Assembly (NCBI GenBank): GCA_965220075.1
Contig: OZ244806.1
Location: 2,108,001-2,172,000 of the forward strand
Reading direction: 5' to 3'
Source: G965220075 sp965220075
Lineage (GTDB): Bacteria; Chloroflexota; UBA11872
DNA: 64,000 nt
Within the stretch, counting starts at the first letter, position 1. Each line of letters begins with the position of its first letter. Below the pieces are notes generated by a model that saw only the letters and a program-made list of their open reading frames with translations, ran no database searches and was not told where the DNA came from. Positions 23,991-32,658 of this stretch are shown in pieces. A program made the position numbers and the translations under genes.

Positions 23991-24719
23991 GTCCCGCGGA
24001 GTTTTCCCGGCCTCTTCCAGCGGCTGCCAGCGCTCGCCACTCCTGTAATCCGCTAAACCGAATGCCCCTCCGGGGCTACCGGAGTGAAGCAAGGCGGGCC
24101 CGAATGTTGGCAGGATGTTGGCAGGCCGAAGGCAATGGAACGGGAAGCCGCAGGTGGGATCCGGCGCGCCCGTGCGCCCCATTTAGGTAAGTCTGGGACC
24201 CCGGCCGCTCGGCCCCGGGCCGGCGATTTGACAGGTTTGGCGGGCGGGACGGTCGAACTCGCCCCGGCGAGGGCACCTAGCAACCCCGGTTCCTGGCTGG
24301 TCCGAGCGTCAATGTGGGTGCGCATCGTTGCTGCTGATAGTCGCGATCCGCTGCTGCCACACGGCGGCGATGGCAAGAGGAGCCTGTAGCTGCCGATGTC
24401 GCGGGGCGTGGAGTCGTGTACACCACCGGCGACGACCTGCTGATCTTCTAAGTTCTGAGCTGGGATTCGAACCCTGTTAGGTCCACCAGGTGCACCAATC
24501 TACATTCGTTGCGGACCGAATCTGTCAAGTGGGCGACGGAGATCAATGTGTCTCGCCAATGAGAGGTCACGCATGCGCTTCGGAAGCTCACATCGCTCAA
24601 TTGCGGGCGGTGGGCTGGCAGCACTGACCACTAGAGGCGAGAATTACTGACTAGGGTATTCCTCGTGCGGCAAAGTTCCGCGGGCCGGGATACGGCGCTG
24701 CCGGGTTCGGAGTTGGAGC

Positions 24720-24908
24720 GTGCCCAAGGTTCGCGAGGCTATCCGACGGCTGGAGCGGGAAGGCTGGAGACTGTCGCGGACACGCGGAAGCCACCGGGTG
24801 TTCAAGCACCCCGACAAGCGCGGGATCGTGGTTGTCGCCGGGAAGCCGAGCGTCGATATTCCGCAGGGAACCTGGAACAGTATCCTCAAGCAGGCTGGTC
24901 TGAAGTGA
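24720..24908 (+). CDS. hicA: HicA-type toxin (mRNA interferase)
   Basis: 62 residues, standard HicA length. The double-stranded RNA-binding-like fold shows 'IRRLEREGWRLSRTRGSHR' and the catalytic His25 in 'RGSHRVFKHP', then 'GKPSVDIPQGTWNSILKQAG'. HicA cleaves mRNA and tmRNA until bound by HicB. GTG 24720 lies after a GGAGTTGGAG purine-rich stretch. hicB follows 8 bases later, the usual toxin-first order. Confidence 0.9.
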   Translation: MPKVREAIRRLEREGWRLSRTRGSHRVFKHPDKRGIVVVAGKPSVDIPQGTWNSILKQAGLK

Positions 24909-24916
24909 GGAGCGCG

Positions 24917-25120
24917 ATGAAATACGCCGTCGTGATCGAGCGCGGTCCGACGAGCTATGGTGCGCATGTGCCCGATCTGCCCGGCTGCGTGGCCGCCGGG
25001 GAGACCAAGGCAGAGGTGTGCGAGCTGATTCGTGAGGCTATCGAGCTCTACCTGGAGGCGCTGGAGGAAGATGGCCGTCCCATTCCGGCTCCGCAGGCCT
25101 ACGAACTGATTGAGGTTTAG
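24917..25120 (+). CDS. hicB: HicB-type antitoxin
   Basis: 67 residues: partial RNase H-like HicB fold with 'YAVVIERGPTSYGAHVPDLP', 'GCVAAGETKAEVCELIREAI' and 'YELIEV'. It neutralises HicA. A GTGAGGA ribosome binding site overlaps the hicA stop. It lacks the C-terminal ribbon-helix-helix or HTH DNA-binding domain of long HicB forms, so autoregulation may be weak or depend on the complex. Confidence 0.9.
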   Translation: MKYAVVIERGPTSYGAHVPDLPGCVAAGETKAEVCELIREAIELYLEALEEDGRPIPAPQAYELIEV

Positions 25121-25172
25121 GCGTTTGGAACGCCAAATCGACGGGGACCGTGCGATCCGAACGACGGGCGAA

Positions 25173-25245
25173 GGTCTGATAGCTCGGCCCAAAGAGCGCC
25201 GCACTCGGATTGCCGAGGTCGTGGGTTCGATGCCCATTCGGTCCA
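25173..25245 (+). tRNA. tRNA-like sequence, possible tRNA-Pro (CGG), degenerate
   Basis: A 73-nt cloverleaf can be drawn: acceptor GGTCTGA/TCGGTCC (one mismatch, one G-U), D-stem GCTC/GAGC, anticodon stem CCGCA/TGCCG (one mismatch) around loop CTCGGAT with T33 and anticodon CGG, variable AGGTC, and T-arm GTGGG-TTCGATG-CCCAT. The mismatches and the unusual D-loop (GGCCCAAA) suggest a decaying or non-functional tRNA. The call needs a covariance-model test. Confidence 0.4.
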
Positions 25246-25411
25246 GCACCAGCAATCCCGCAGTGGAACGGCCGCGCCAAGAACCGGATGGCATCAAAGT
25301 CAGCATTGATACGGGACTGCCCCTACGAGCTGCCTGCTATTCCGGCGGATAAGCCTATGGCTTTGGTGAATCAATTCTGCGTCCAGCGGGCTTACGGCCA
25401 AGTCACGCGCG

Positions 25412-26470
25412 TTGTCGTTTGAACCTATATGGAAGGTGGCGGTAGGTGGAGTCCACCACAATCTCTCAACCCGATGGAGGGCGCCCAAAAAGACTCAGCA
25501 GGGGATCGGCAATATAGAGAAGGTGCCTATCGCGAGCGTCTGGCCACACGAGGCCAAGGACTTTACCCCCTGGCTGGCGGAGAATCTGCCGCTGCTTGGC
25601 GATGAACTCGGCATGGACCTGGAACTGGAGGGGACAGAGGTCCCTGTTGGAAACTTCTCCCTCGACATACTCGCCAGAGATGCCAACAGTGAAGCAATCG
25701 TGGCTATCGAAAACCAGATCGCCAACGCGGACCATATACATTTGGGCCAGCTGCTGACGTATTCAGCGGGCACGAATGCCAGCGTCGTGGTGTGGATAGC
25801 TACCAAGTTCCGAGACGAACACCGGGCGGCACTGGATTGGCTCAACGAGGGCATCAAAGACTCGCTTAGATTCTTTGACGTGGAGATACAGGCGGTGAGA
25901 ATAGGCGATTCACTCCCTGCACCACTCTTCCGTTTGTCGGCTGCCCCTAACGCATGGTCGAAGGATGTCGAGGAGAGTCAGGTCGAAGTGACTCCAACGC
26001 AAGAGAAGTACATCCGCTTCTGGCGCCCACTGCAAGAGGACTTACGTAGGACGTACGGATGGAACGTTGGGACGCACAACAAGGGGTCATACTACAAGGT
26101 TGGTTCTGGTCTAGGCGATGCTAGATTCGGGCGCACCATGCGGTTCACTTCGGAAGACGAAGCGAGAGTTGAACTGGTTATCAAGAGTCCAGACGGGTCT
26201 TGGAACAAATCTGAGTTTGAGCTACTGAAGGAGCATAGGGCACAGATCGAAGATGCACTCGGGCCGATGAGTTGGGAACTTTTAGATGACGCGAAAAGGA
26301 ACAGGGTGGCAGTATCTCGACCCGGGCACATAGACGATTCTGAGGAAGAACTGAACCAAATCAGGACATGGATGACCGAACACGTCACCAAATTCCGAAC
26401 CACGTTCCGTCCATATTTGGAGGATGTCCTGGAGAGGATGGAAGGGAATGGGGGGCAGGAAGAGAGCTAG
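25412..26470 (+). CDS. DUF4268 protein with restriction-endonuclease-like domain
   Basis: Up to 352 residues; the start is uncertain (TTG 25412 or a later codon before 'IGNIEKVPIASVWP'). The N-terminal domain has the PD-(D/E)xK nuclease layout: 'FSLDILARD' (Asp) and 'IVAIENQIANADHIHLGQLL', where the usual ExK reads E-N-Q. The C-terminal domain, 'TQEKYIRFWRPLQEDLRRT' to 'LEDVLERM', matches DUF4268. This architecture occurs in proteins associated with restriction or DNA repair islands. Base composition is less GC-rich than the neighbours, suggesting recent acquisition. Next to hicAB, in a defence-like setting. Confidence 0.7.
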   Translation: MSFEPIWKVAVGGVHHNLSTRWRAPKKTQQGIGNIEKVPIASVWPHEAKDFTPWLAENLPLLGDELGMDLELEGTEVPVGNFSLDILARDANSEAIVAIENQIANADHIHLGQLLTYSAGTNASVVVWIATKFRDEHRAALDWLNEGIKDSLRFFDVEIQAVRIGDSLPAPLFRLSAAPNAWSKDVEESQVEVTPTQEKYIRFWRPLQEDLRRTYGWNVGTHNKGSYYKVGSGLGDARFGRTMRFTSEDEARVELVIKSPDGSWNKSEFELLKEHRAQIEDALGPMSWELLDDAKRNRVAVSRPGHIDDSEEELNQIRTWMTEHVTKFRTTFRPYLEDVLERMEGNGGQEES

Positions 26471-26995
26471 CCGTTTGCCATCAACCCGACCCTCACCTGC
26501 GGAGCGGCGGGCAAGCCCTTCGTGGTGCGGATTAGCTGCTGGTTCTCCGAATAGAAGCAGTATTACCGTATGGCAGCCCGTGCGCACAACATAACAAAGG
26601 GCAGCCGCGCCGGCTACCGCATGGAGACTGCGGAGACGCCGGAGCCAGTGGCAAGAGTGGTTCTCCGGGGCGCGTGAAGCGATCAAGGCAAACTTGTGCG
26701 CTTACGGAATCCTGCCTTCCGGCTCGTGCGGTGCGTTGGCACCCTGACGCCATACCGACCGCCCAGCCATCGGATACAGATACCCCGAGCCGCCACGATG
26801 CCAATCTTCGGGCGGTCACACGCACGCCGTGCACCGGGTCGCGGCCGCCGGTCATTCGCAGCCTACTACCGATGGGTCGACGACGCTCTGCGCCACCGTG
26901 CGGACGGCTATCGCTTGCTCGACTCAGCACTCGTCGGATTGCCGGGAGTGTAACGCCTGGCGCGTCAACGCTTCCGACGAAGTGCCTTCGCCGAT
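26471..26995. other. No convincing gene
   Basis: I see only frameshifted or low-complexity reading frames here. One plus-strand frame (26696-26953) ends in a stop just before the HTH gene and in the same frame, and could be a broken N-terminal part of it ('RSFAAYYRWVDDALRHRADG'), but this is weak. Confidence 0.3.
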
Positions 26996-27232
26996 GTGCA
27001 TGCGGCCCGGGCGCTCCTCCAGCAGGCCACCGAGCGGGCGTCGGAGATCCTAACGCCGCGGCAAGTCTTGGCGCTGCAGCTCTACTGCGAGGGCCAGCCC
27101 ATGGCTTCCATCGCTGCGCGCATCGGTCTTCGCAGCCGCCAGCATCTGTGGGCCGCCTATCGGCGACCTGCGGTGGAGGCGGTGACGCGGGAGTTCCTGG
27201 CGCTGGCCCGGGCGGAATTTCCTACGACATAA
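26996..27232 (+). CDS. Small helix-turn-helix protein, copy A
   Basis: 78 residues from GTG 26996; in-frame homology-like sequence extends some 15 codons further upstream to a stop. The core 'LTPRQVLALQLYCEGQPMAS' followed by 'IAARIGLRSRQHLWAAYRR' is a sigma-region-4/LuxR-like helix-turn-helix. It ends 'REFLALARAEF'. A second copy with the same core is at 38338-38574. Both are followed by the same conserved non-coding segment and a tRNA 3'-half-like sequence. Function unknown; a small DNA-binding protein of a mobile element is the best guess. Confidence 0.55.
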   Translation: MHAARALLQQATERASEILTPRQVLALQLYCEGQPMASIAARIGLRSRQHLWAAYRRPAVEAVTREFLALARAEFPTT

Positions 27233-27383
27233 CCTAGAATTCCGATGCCATCGTTCCCTGAAGGGGGCAACGGCCTGTAGATCGGCTCCAGCGCCGTAAC
27301 AGGTTTGGCGTCGCTCAAAACCGGCGCTTGTCCACGCGGTCCCTCTAAACCGATGGTCGTGGGATCGAATCCTGCCGGGGGTG
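27233..27383 (+). repeat. Conserved non-coding element A ending in a tRNA 3'-half-like sequence
   Basis: About 75 bases match the segment after the second HTH gene, with a shared core 'CAACGGCCTGTAGATCGGC' and 'ACAGGTTTGG'. CCTGT and ACAGG can pair in both copies. A variable ~45-base stretch follows, then 'CCTCTAAACCG' and a T-arm-like 'GTGGGATCGAATCCTGC' plus CGGGGGT, which looks like the 3' half of a tRNA with a TCTAA anticodon region. Not a complete tRNA. Confidence 0.5.
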
Positions 27384-27417
27384 CCGCTGACCAGGAGGGG
27401 CGAGCGCGCCTGCCGGC

Positions 27418-28389
27418 CTACTCCGGGAAGTGGCAGGCGACGCGCGCGCCGTCAAGCGGATCGAGCTGAGGGACCACGGTGCGGCATTTGTCCTGCGCCT
27501 TCCAGCAACGTGGGTGGAAGGGGCATCCGGGCGGGATGTCCGCCGCGCTGGGCACTTCGCCGGCAAGCTCTATGGGGACGTCCGTCCGCCGCTGGGTGCT
27601 GGGAACAGCGGAGAGCAGCGCGACGGTGTATGGGTGGCGCGGATGCTCGAACACCTTCCCGACCGGGCCAGATTCAACGATTCTGCCCAAGTACATGACG
27701 GCGACTCGATCGCACAAGTAGCGCACGACCGCCAAATCGTGCGAAACGAACAGCATCGCCAGATGCCGGCGCTCGCGGATGCGCTCCAGCAGCCGCAGGA
27801 TCTGCGCCTGCACTGAGACATCGAGCGCGGAGAGCGGCTCGTCGGCGACGAGAACCGCTGGCTCCAGGGCAATGGCGCGAGCCAGCGCCACCCGCTGTTG
27901 CTGTCCGCCGCTGAGCTGCCCGGGATACCGGCTGCCGAGATCGCTCGGCAGCCCGACTTCCTCGATCACCTGGCTGACGTAGTCGTTGACCATGCGGGGA
28001 CCCACCACCCCGCCGGCCTTGACTGGCAATCCCACGATGTCACGCACGCGGCGCCTCGGGTTCAGCGATCCGGTCGCGTCCTGGAACACCATCTGGATCG
28101 ACCGTCTGTCCTCGTGGTTGGCGGTTCTGGAGCGAGCGTGAATGTCGCGACCGCGAAACAGCACGCGGCCTTCGGTTGCCGTCTCGAGTCGAACGATGAT
28201 GCGGCCTAGCGTGGTCTTGCCGCAGCCGCTTTCGCCGACCAAGCCCAGGGTCTCTTCGGCGTGGATGTCGAGGCTAACTCCCGCCACGGCGCGCAGACTG
28301 CGCGCCGCCCCGAAGAAGCCCCGATGTGGGAGGTCGAAGACCTTGACCACGTCTTGAACCTGGAGCAAGGGCGTGGGACTGGCGGCCAT
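27418..28389 (-). CDS. Oligopeptide/dipeptide ABC transporter ATP-binding protein (OppF/DppF type)
   Basis: 323 residues from ATG 28389. Complete ABC ATPase: Walker A 'GLVGESGCGKTTLGR', Q-loop 'VFQDATGSLNPRR', signature 'LSGGQQQRVALARA', Walker B 'AVLVADEPLSALD', H-loop 'LFVSHDLAVV', and the C-terminal oligopeptide-transporter tail 'RHPYTVALLSAVP' with the FeS-like cysteine cluster 'GCPFHPRCWKAQDKC'. It energises import of peptides or similar solutes. The partner OppD gene just upstream is truncated and no permease genes remain, so it is probably an orphan. Confidence 0.9.
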   Translation of the reverse strand: MAASPTPLLQVQDVVKVFDLPHRGFFGAARSLRAVAGVSLDIHAEETLGLVGESGCGKTTLGRIIVRLETATEGRVLFRGRDIHARSRTANHEDRRSIQMVFQDATGSLNPRRRVRDIVGLPVKAGGVVGPRMVNDYVSQVIEEVGLPSDLGSRYPGQLSGGQQQRVALARAIALEPAVLVADEPLSALDVSVQAQILRLLERIRERRHLAMLFVSHDLAVVRYLCDRVAVMYLGRIVESGPVGKVFEHPRHPYTVALLSAVPSTQRRTDVPIELAGEVPSAADIPPGCPFHPRCWKAQDKCRTVVPQLDPLDGARVACHFPE

Positions 28390-28832
28390 CAGTACAGGTG
28401 GCAGCGAACCGCATGCCCAGGCTCCACGCTGCGGGGCTCGGGGTCCTCGATCGGGCATCGGTCGAAGCGCTGAGCGCAGCGGGGCTCGAAGTCGCCGCCG
28501 CCGCCTTCGACCGTCAGGTCCGGCGGGAACCCCTCCAGCGGAATGAGATCGCGGAGCTCGCCCTTGACTTCAGGCACGCAGGCGAGGAGCGCCTGCGTAT
28601 ACGGGTGGAGGGGCCTGGCGAACACATCGTCGGTGGCGCCTATTTCGGCGATCTTGCCCGCGTACATCACCAGCGTTTGGTGGCAGTTTTCCACCACGAG
28701 GCCCATGTTGTGGGTGATGAACAAGACAGCCATCCCGAGCTCGCCACTCAAGCGATGCAGCAGTCTGATTATCTGAGCCTGGATCGTGACCTCGGCGCCC
28801 GCCTTCACGTCGGCGCCAAGCTCCGCGGCCAC
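28389..28832 (-). pseudogene. Truncated OppD/DppD-type ATPase (C-terminal part only)
   Basis: From 'VTIQAQIIRLLHRLSGELG' onward this is the C-terminal third of an OppD-type ATPase, with 'VLFITHNMGLVVENC' (H-loop) and 'RPLHPYTQALLACVPEV'. Walker A, Q-loop, signature and Walker B are missing. The residues before it ('ALAEVAAELGADVKAGAE') do not fit OppD and look like another protein, so the junction near 28795 is chimeric. An IS110-like element begins about 90 bases further upstream. Confidence 0.8.
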
Positions 28833-28920
28833 TTCGGCCAGCGCTTGCGTGACCGGCGCCGCGGCGACGTAGCCGCCTAGCTGTACTGACCACAGAGCAA
28901 CTGTGTTGGGACGTCAAGGG

Positions 28921-29824
28921 TTAGGCCATAGTGGGATTCCAGATGGTCTGGTGTTTGCACAAGGCGTTGCAGAGGACGAGCAGCTTGCGCATGCAGGCGG
29001 CGAGCAGGCGCTGATAGCAGGCCCGGAGGTGGGGGTTGACGCGAGTGGCCGTCAGAGCGGACATGTAGAGCGCGGCGCGGACCTGGGCGCGCCCGCCCCA
29101 GCAGCTCCGGCGCCCGCGCCAGGCGCCGCTGTCGCGATTGAAGGGCGCCACCCCGACCAGGGCGGCCACTTGCTGGCGGGCGCAGGCGCCCAGTTCGGGC
29201 ACTTCGGCCAGCAAGGTGGCGGCGGTCACGGGCCCGATCCCGGGGATGCTCTGCAGCCAGGCGGCGCGCGTCCGCAGCGTGGGCTCCGCCTGCACCAGGG
29301 CCGCCAGCTGGCGGTCCACCTGCGGCGAGGGCCGCGGTCCGCGCGGCCCCGAGGAGATCGAAGCCCAGGTCCAGGTGGGCGCGGTCGTGGCGGCGCCGCT
29401 GCTGCTCGGCCACGTGGTCCGCGACCAGTTGGCGCCGGCGGCGGCTGAGGATCTGGAGGTCCTGGACGGCGGCGCTGGGTTGGGGCCGCACCGCGGCCGC
29501 GAAACGCGCCAGCACGCGCGCGTCCAGCCGGTCGGTCTTGGCCAGGATGCCGTGGGCGCGGGCGAAGTCGCGGGTCTGGCGGGGATTGACCAGGACGACC
29601 GGCAGGCAGGCCGCGGCCAGGGTGGCTACCACGGTCCGCTCAAGGCCCCCGCTGGCTTCCAGCACGATGCGAGTCGGCCGCAGCGCCTGGAGCTGCCCCT
29701 GCAAGCGCCGCAGGCCGCCGCGTGCGCGCGGGACTGTCCAGATCGCCCCCGTGGGCTGCACGGCTACGTCCAACCGGGCCTTCGCCACATCGATCCCCAC
29801 TGCCACGTCCGCTGGTGCCGCCAT
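28921..29824 (-). pseudogene. IS110-family transposase, frameshifted
   Basis: The N-terminal RuvC-like DEDD domain (from ATG 29824) has 'VGIDVAKARLDVAV', 'IVLEASGGLE' and 'ILAKTDRLDARVLARFA'. The C-terminal Tnp_20 domain, 'LQSIPGIGPVTAATLLAEVP' to 'NPHLRACYQRLL', is in another frame. The total length (904 nt) is one base more than a multiple of three, so a single frameshift near 29330-29390 splits the gene. Probably inactive. Confidence 0.8.
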
Positions 29825-30957
29825 TGGGTACCCTCCGGCAACGCTGGCCACACGCCCTGCCTTGCAGATTTGGGCTCGTGCTGACGGCCCCGGCAACTGT
29901 TCAGGCTCTGAGCCAGCGTCAGGGCCGGGACGGCCCTGTTCTCTAGCGGTCTCCTACGACCAAGGAGTGATCGGTCTGTCCCGGCCCGTTCACTGTGACC
30001 CTGCGAATCCAAGGCGCGGGAACATACAAGGTGTGAGACACGGCTGACGGGCGGGAGGCCGTCCAGGGAGCCGTGGGGGCGACGACGGTTATACCACCGC
30101 AGCCAGCCGGGGAGGGCGCGCGTGCGGTGGGCGCTCGACGGGTAGGCGAAAGCATAGGCCCAGCGGTGCAGCAGGAGCTGGATGAAGCGTTCGGCCTTGC
30201 CATTGGTGCGGGGTGTGTACGGACGCGTGCGCAGGTGCCGCAGCCCGCGCGCGGCGCAGTGCCGTCGCCACGCGTGCGCGCGATAGGCGGGCCCGTTATC
30301 CGTCATCACGGCTCGCACCGCGATCCCCTGCCCGCGGAACCAAACCAGCGCCCGGTCCAGGAAGGCCAGGGCATCACCCTGGCGGTCACTGGGCCGCACC
30401 TCGGCGTAGGCCAGCCGCGAGTGGTCGTCGACGGCCACATGCACGTGCTGCCAGCCAGCGCGCGGGCTGCGCTGGATGCCGTCGCGGTAGATGCGCTTGC
30501 CGACCTGCCAGAAGCGCCCCAGCTTCTTGGTGTCGAGGTGCAGCAGCTCCCCGGGGGAGGCGCGCTCACAGCGCACGACCGGGGGCCGTGGGACGCGCGG
30601 GCGCCGCGAGTGCCCCAGCCGTCGCAGCACCTTGCCCACGGTCGCGGCGGGGCGCCCCAGCAGGGCGCCGAGCGTGACGGGCCCCGCGCCGCTGCGCTGG
30701 CGCGCCGCCAGGATCTCCGCCTCCGCACCCGCGTCGAGGCGCCGGGGCTGGTGCTTGGGCGTGGACGGGCGCTCCTGCAGCCCCACCCAGCCCGCCGTCA
30801 CATAGCGCCGCCACCAGCGATAGCCCGTCGCGCGGCTCGCGCCCACCGCCTGGGCCGCGACGCCCGGACTCATGCCGGCCACCATCGCGGCGACCGCGCG
30901 GCACTGTGACTCGAACGAATAGCGCATCCGCTGCGGGCCTTGCGTGGCATCATCCAT
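29764..30957 (-). CDS. IS481-family transposase with run-on C-terminus
   Basis: The start is probably ATG 30957 ('MDDATQGPQRMRYS'). An N-terminal HTH ('MSPGVAAQAVGASRATGYRW') is followed by an rve-type DDE core: 'HVAVDDHSRLAYAEV', 'MTDNGPAYRAH', 'NGKAERFIQLLLHRWAY' and 'WYNRRRPHGSL'. All three acidic residues are present. The transposase proper should end near 'PPVSRVSHL', but there is no stop at the element end, so the frame runs about 85 codons on into sequence upstream of the IS110 gene. Confidence 0.75.
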   Translation of the reverse strand: MDDATQGPQRMRYSFESQCRAVAAMVAGMSPGVAAQAVGASRATGYRWWRRYVTAGWVGLQERPSTPKHQPRRLDAGAEAEILAARQRSGAGPVTLGALLGRPAATVGKVLRRLGHSRRPRVPRPPVVRCERASPGELLHLDTKKLGRFWQVGKRIYRDGIQRSPRAGWQHVHVAVDDHSRLAYAEVRPSDRQGDALAFLDRALVWFRGQGIAVRAVMTDNGPAYRAHAWRRHCAARGLRHLRTRPYTPRTNGKAERFIQLLLHRWAYAFAYPSSAHRTRALPGWLRWYNRRRPHGSLDGLPPVSRVSHLVCSRALDSQGHSERAGTDRSLLGRRRPLENRAVPALTLAQSLNSCRGRQHEPKSARQGVWPALPEGTQWRHQRTWQWGSMWRRPGWT

Positions 30958-31042
30958 CGGGGCCTCCGGCGAGACGTTGGCGTGTGGTAACTCCAAGTCT
31001 CGTTGGCGGTCCCGCTACTGTCAGGTGTCTCGCAGGTGTGTA
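30025..31042 (-). mobile_element. IS481-family element
   Basis: About 1.0 kb with related ends. The plus-strand left end reads 'TACAAGGTGTGAGACACGG' and the opposite end, read inward, 'TACACACCTGCGAGACACC', both continuing into CTGAC-G. Such GAGACAC-containing termini are typical of IS481 elements. It lies between the IS110-like and IS5-like elements. Confidence 0.65.
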
Positions 31043-31056
31043 GTCAGTACAACTAG

Positions 31057-32224
31057 GGATGATCTGCATAAGTCTGGCGGCCGCGGCAGAGCCTATGCTC
31101 GTGGGCAACCGGCGCCCGGTGAGGAAACGCGATGCAGCCACAGCGATCATTCGCCGATGTGGAGTACGACGGGCAGAAGCGCCAGACGCGACGGGCGCAG
31201 TTTCTGCAGCAGATGGACGGCTTGATTCCGTGGCAGCGGCTGGAAGCACGCCTTCGCCCGATCTATTCCCACCGGCGCGCGCGGGCGGCCGCCCTATCCG
31301 CTGGCCATGATGCTGCGGATTCACTGTGTGCAGCTGTTCTATAACCTCAGCGACCCGGCGATGGAGGACGCGATCTACGACAGCGCGGCGGTGCAGCGCT
31401 TCGTGGGCCTCACCGCGCGGGACCCGCGGCCCGCTGAGACGACGATCCTCAACTTCCGGCACCTGCTGGAGCAGCACGACCTGGGCGCGGCGCTGCTGGC
31501 CGAGATCACCCGGCATCTGGCGTCACGGGGCGTGCGGCTGCGAGAGGGCACGATCGTGGACGCGACCATCATCGACGCCCCAGCGTCGACGCAGAACCAC
31601 GCCCAGCAGCGGGACCCGGAGATGCATCAGGTGTAAGAAGGGGCAGCAGTGGTACTTCGGGATGAAGGCCCACATTGGGGTAGACGCCCAGACGGGCCTG
31701 GTGCACAGCGTGGCGACGACCGCGGCGAACGTGACGCAGGTGCCGGCGTTGCTCCATGGTGGCGAGACGCGGGTGTGGGGGGACGCGGGCTATCAGGGCG
31801 TGGGGCGGCGCCCGGAGCACCGGGGCCGGGCCATGGACTGGCAGGTGGCCCTGCGGGCCGGGCGCCGACGGCAGCTGGAGCCGGGCAGCGCGGCCGCGCG
31901 CATGGAGCGGCGCAAGGCGGCGCTGCGGGCGAAGGTCGAGCATCCCTTTCTGTACGTGAAGCGCCACTTTGGCTACGCGACGGTGCGGTATCGGGGCCTG
32001 GCGAAGAACCGGAACCGACTCTGCCTGTTGTTTGGGCTGGCGAACCTGTTGATCGCCGAGCGCTCAGCGACGGCGTAAGCGGGAGTACTGCGCCCCGCCT
32101 TGGGGCGCGGACCGGCCAAGCCACAGGCGACAGAGCGGATCGGCCCGGATCGCCGCCCCATGCGCCGATCACTGCACGCCACAAGCGCCCGGGCGCTCAG
32201 TGGTCCTAGTTGTCCAGAGCTTTC
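31057..32224 (+). mobile_element. IS5-family element bounded by CTAG
   Basis: Roughly 1.17 kb between CTAG tetramers (31053-31056 and 32225-32228). The ends are imperfect inverted repeats: 'GGGATGATCTGCATAAG' at the left against 'GGAAAGCTCTGGACAA' at the right (read inward, using the first G of the flank). A C-terminal fragment of a related element with the same right end lies at 43648-44220. Confidence 0.7.
31132..32078 (+). pseudogene. IS5-family transposase, two frameshifts
   Basis: Begins 'MQPQRSFADVEYDGQKRQTR' and continues in other frames through 'MMLRIHCVQLFYNLSDPAME', 'EGTIVDATIIDAPAST', and, after a further shift near 31630, 'WYFGMKAHIGVDAQTG', 'GDAGYQGV', and 'HPFLYVKRHFGYATVRYRGL'. 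These are IS5 DDE-type transposase blocks in order. Frameshifts near 31280 and 31630 break the gene. Confidence 0.8.
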
Positions 32225-32655
32225 CTAGATCTTCGAGGATGTAGCCGGAATCCACGTTCGTGAACTGGGGATACAGGCGCTGCAGGTCGTCCCCGTCCAG
32301 CCACTGCGGCTGATAGCCAAGCTCGAGCAGACCCTCGTAGCCTTCGATGAACGGCGCATAGTCGGGCTGGGCCTGCAAGGCGAGGGCGCCCTGTTCCCGA
32401 TAGAAGCTGGTATCCATCCGGCGATCGAACTCCTTCCAGAGTTCCACGGCGGCGGCAACCATCTCGGTATACAGCGTCTGGCCGCGGTACTGGTAGCGCA
32501 CCATCCGGGACTCGTCGGGCAGACGCCGCCCGCACGTGGGCGGGGCTGTACGTGTCCAGCAACGCCACGCGCTTGCCCGCCCGGCTGAGCCAGTAGGCCG
32601 TGGCGCTGCCCATCACGCCAGCGCCCACGATCACAACGTCGTACATGACTGGCAC
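32225..32655 (-). pseudogene. Truncated FAD-dependent oxidoreductase (sarcosine oxidase-like)
   Basis: N-terminal fragment of a DAO-family flavoprotein: dinucleotide-binding 'DVVIVGAGVMGSATAYWLS', then, after a frameshift near 32530, 'MVRYQYRGQTLYTEMVAAAV', 'SFYREQGALAL' and 'LQRLYPQFTNVDSGYILED'. These blocks fit monomeric sarcosine oxidase or N-methyltryptophan oxidase. The IS5 insertion at 32224 removes the C-terminal half. Confidence 0.8.
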
Positions 32656-32658
32656 CAG

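Noticed and set aside
24455..24480. tRNA 3' end on the minus strand (GGGTTCGAATCCC)
   Set aside because: Only the loop and three stem pairs fit; the outer T-stem and the other arms do not form. Mentioned only as part of the tRNA-fragment cluster.
27233..27383. Possible tmRNA, because a T-arm and acceptor-like end follow conserved RNA
   Set aside because: No matching 5' end, no tag reading frame and no pseudoknot region of proper length.
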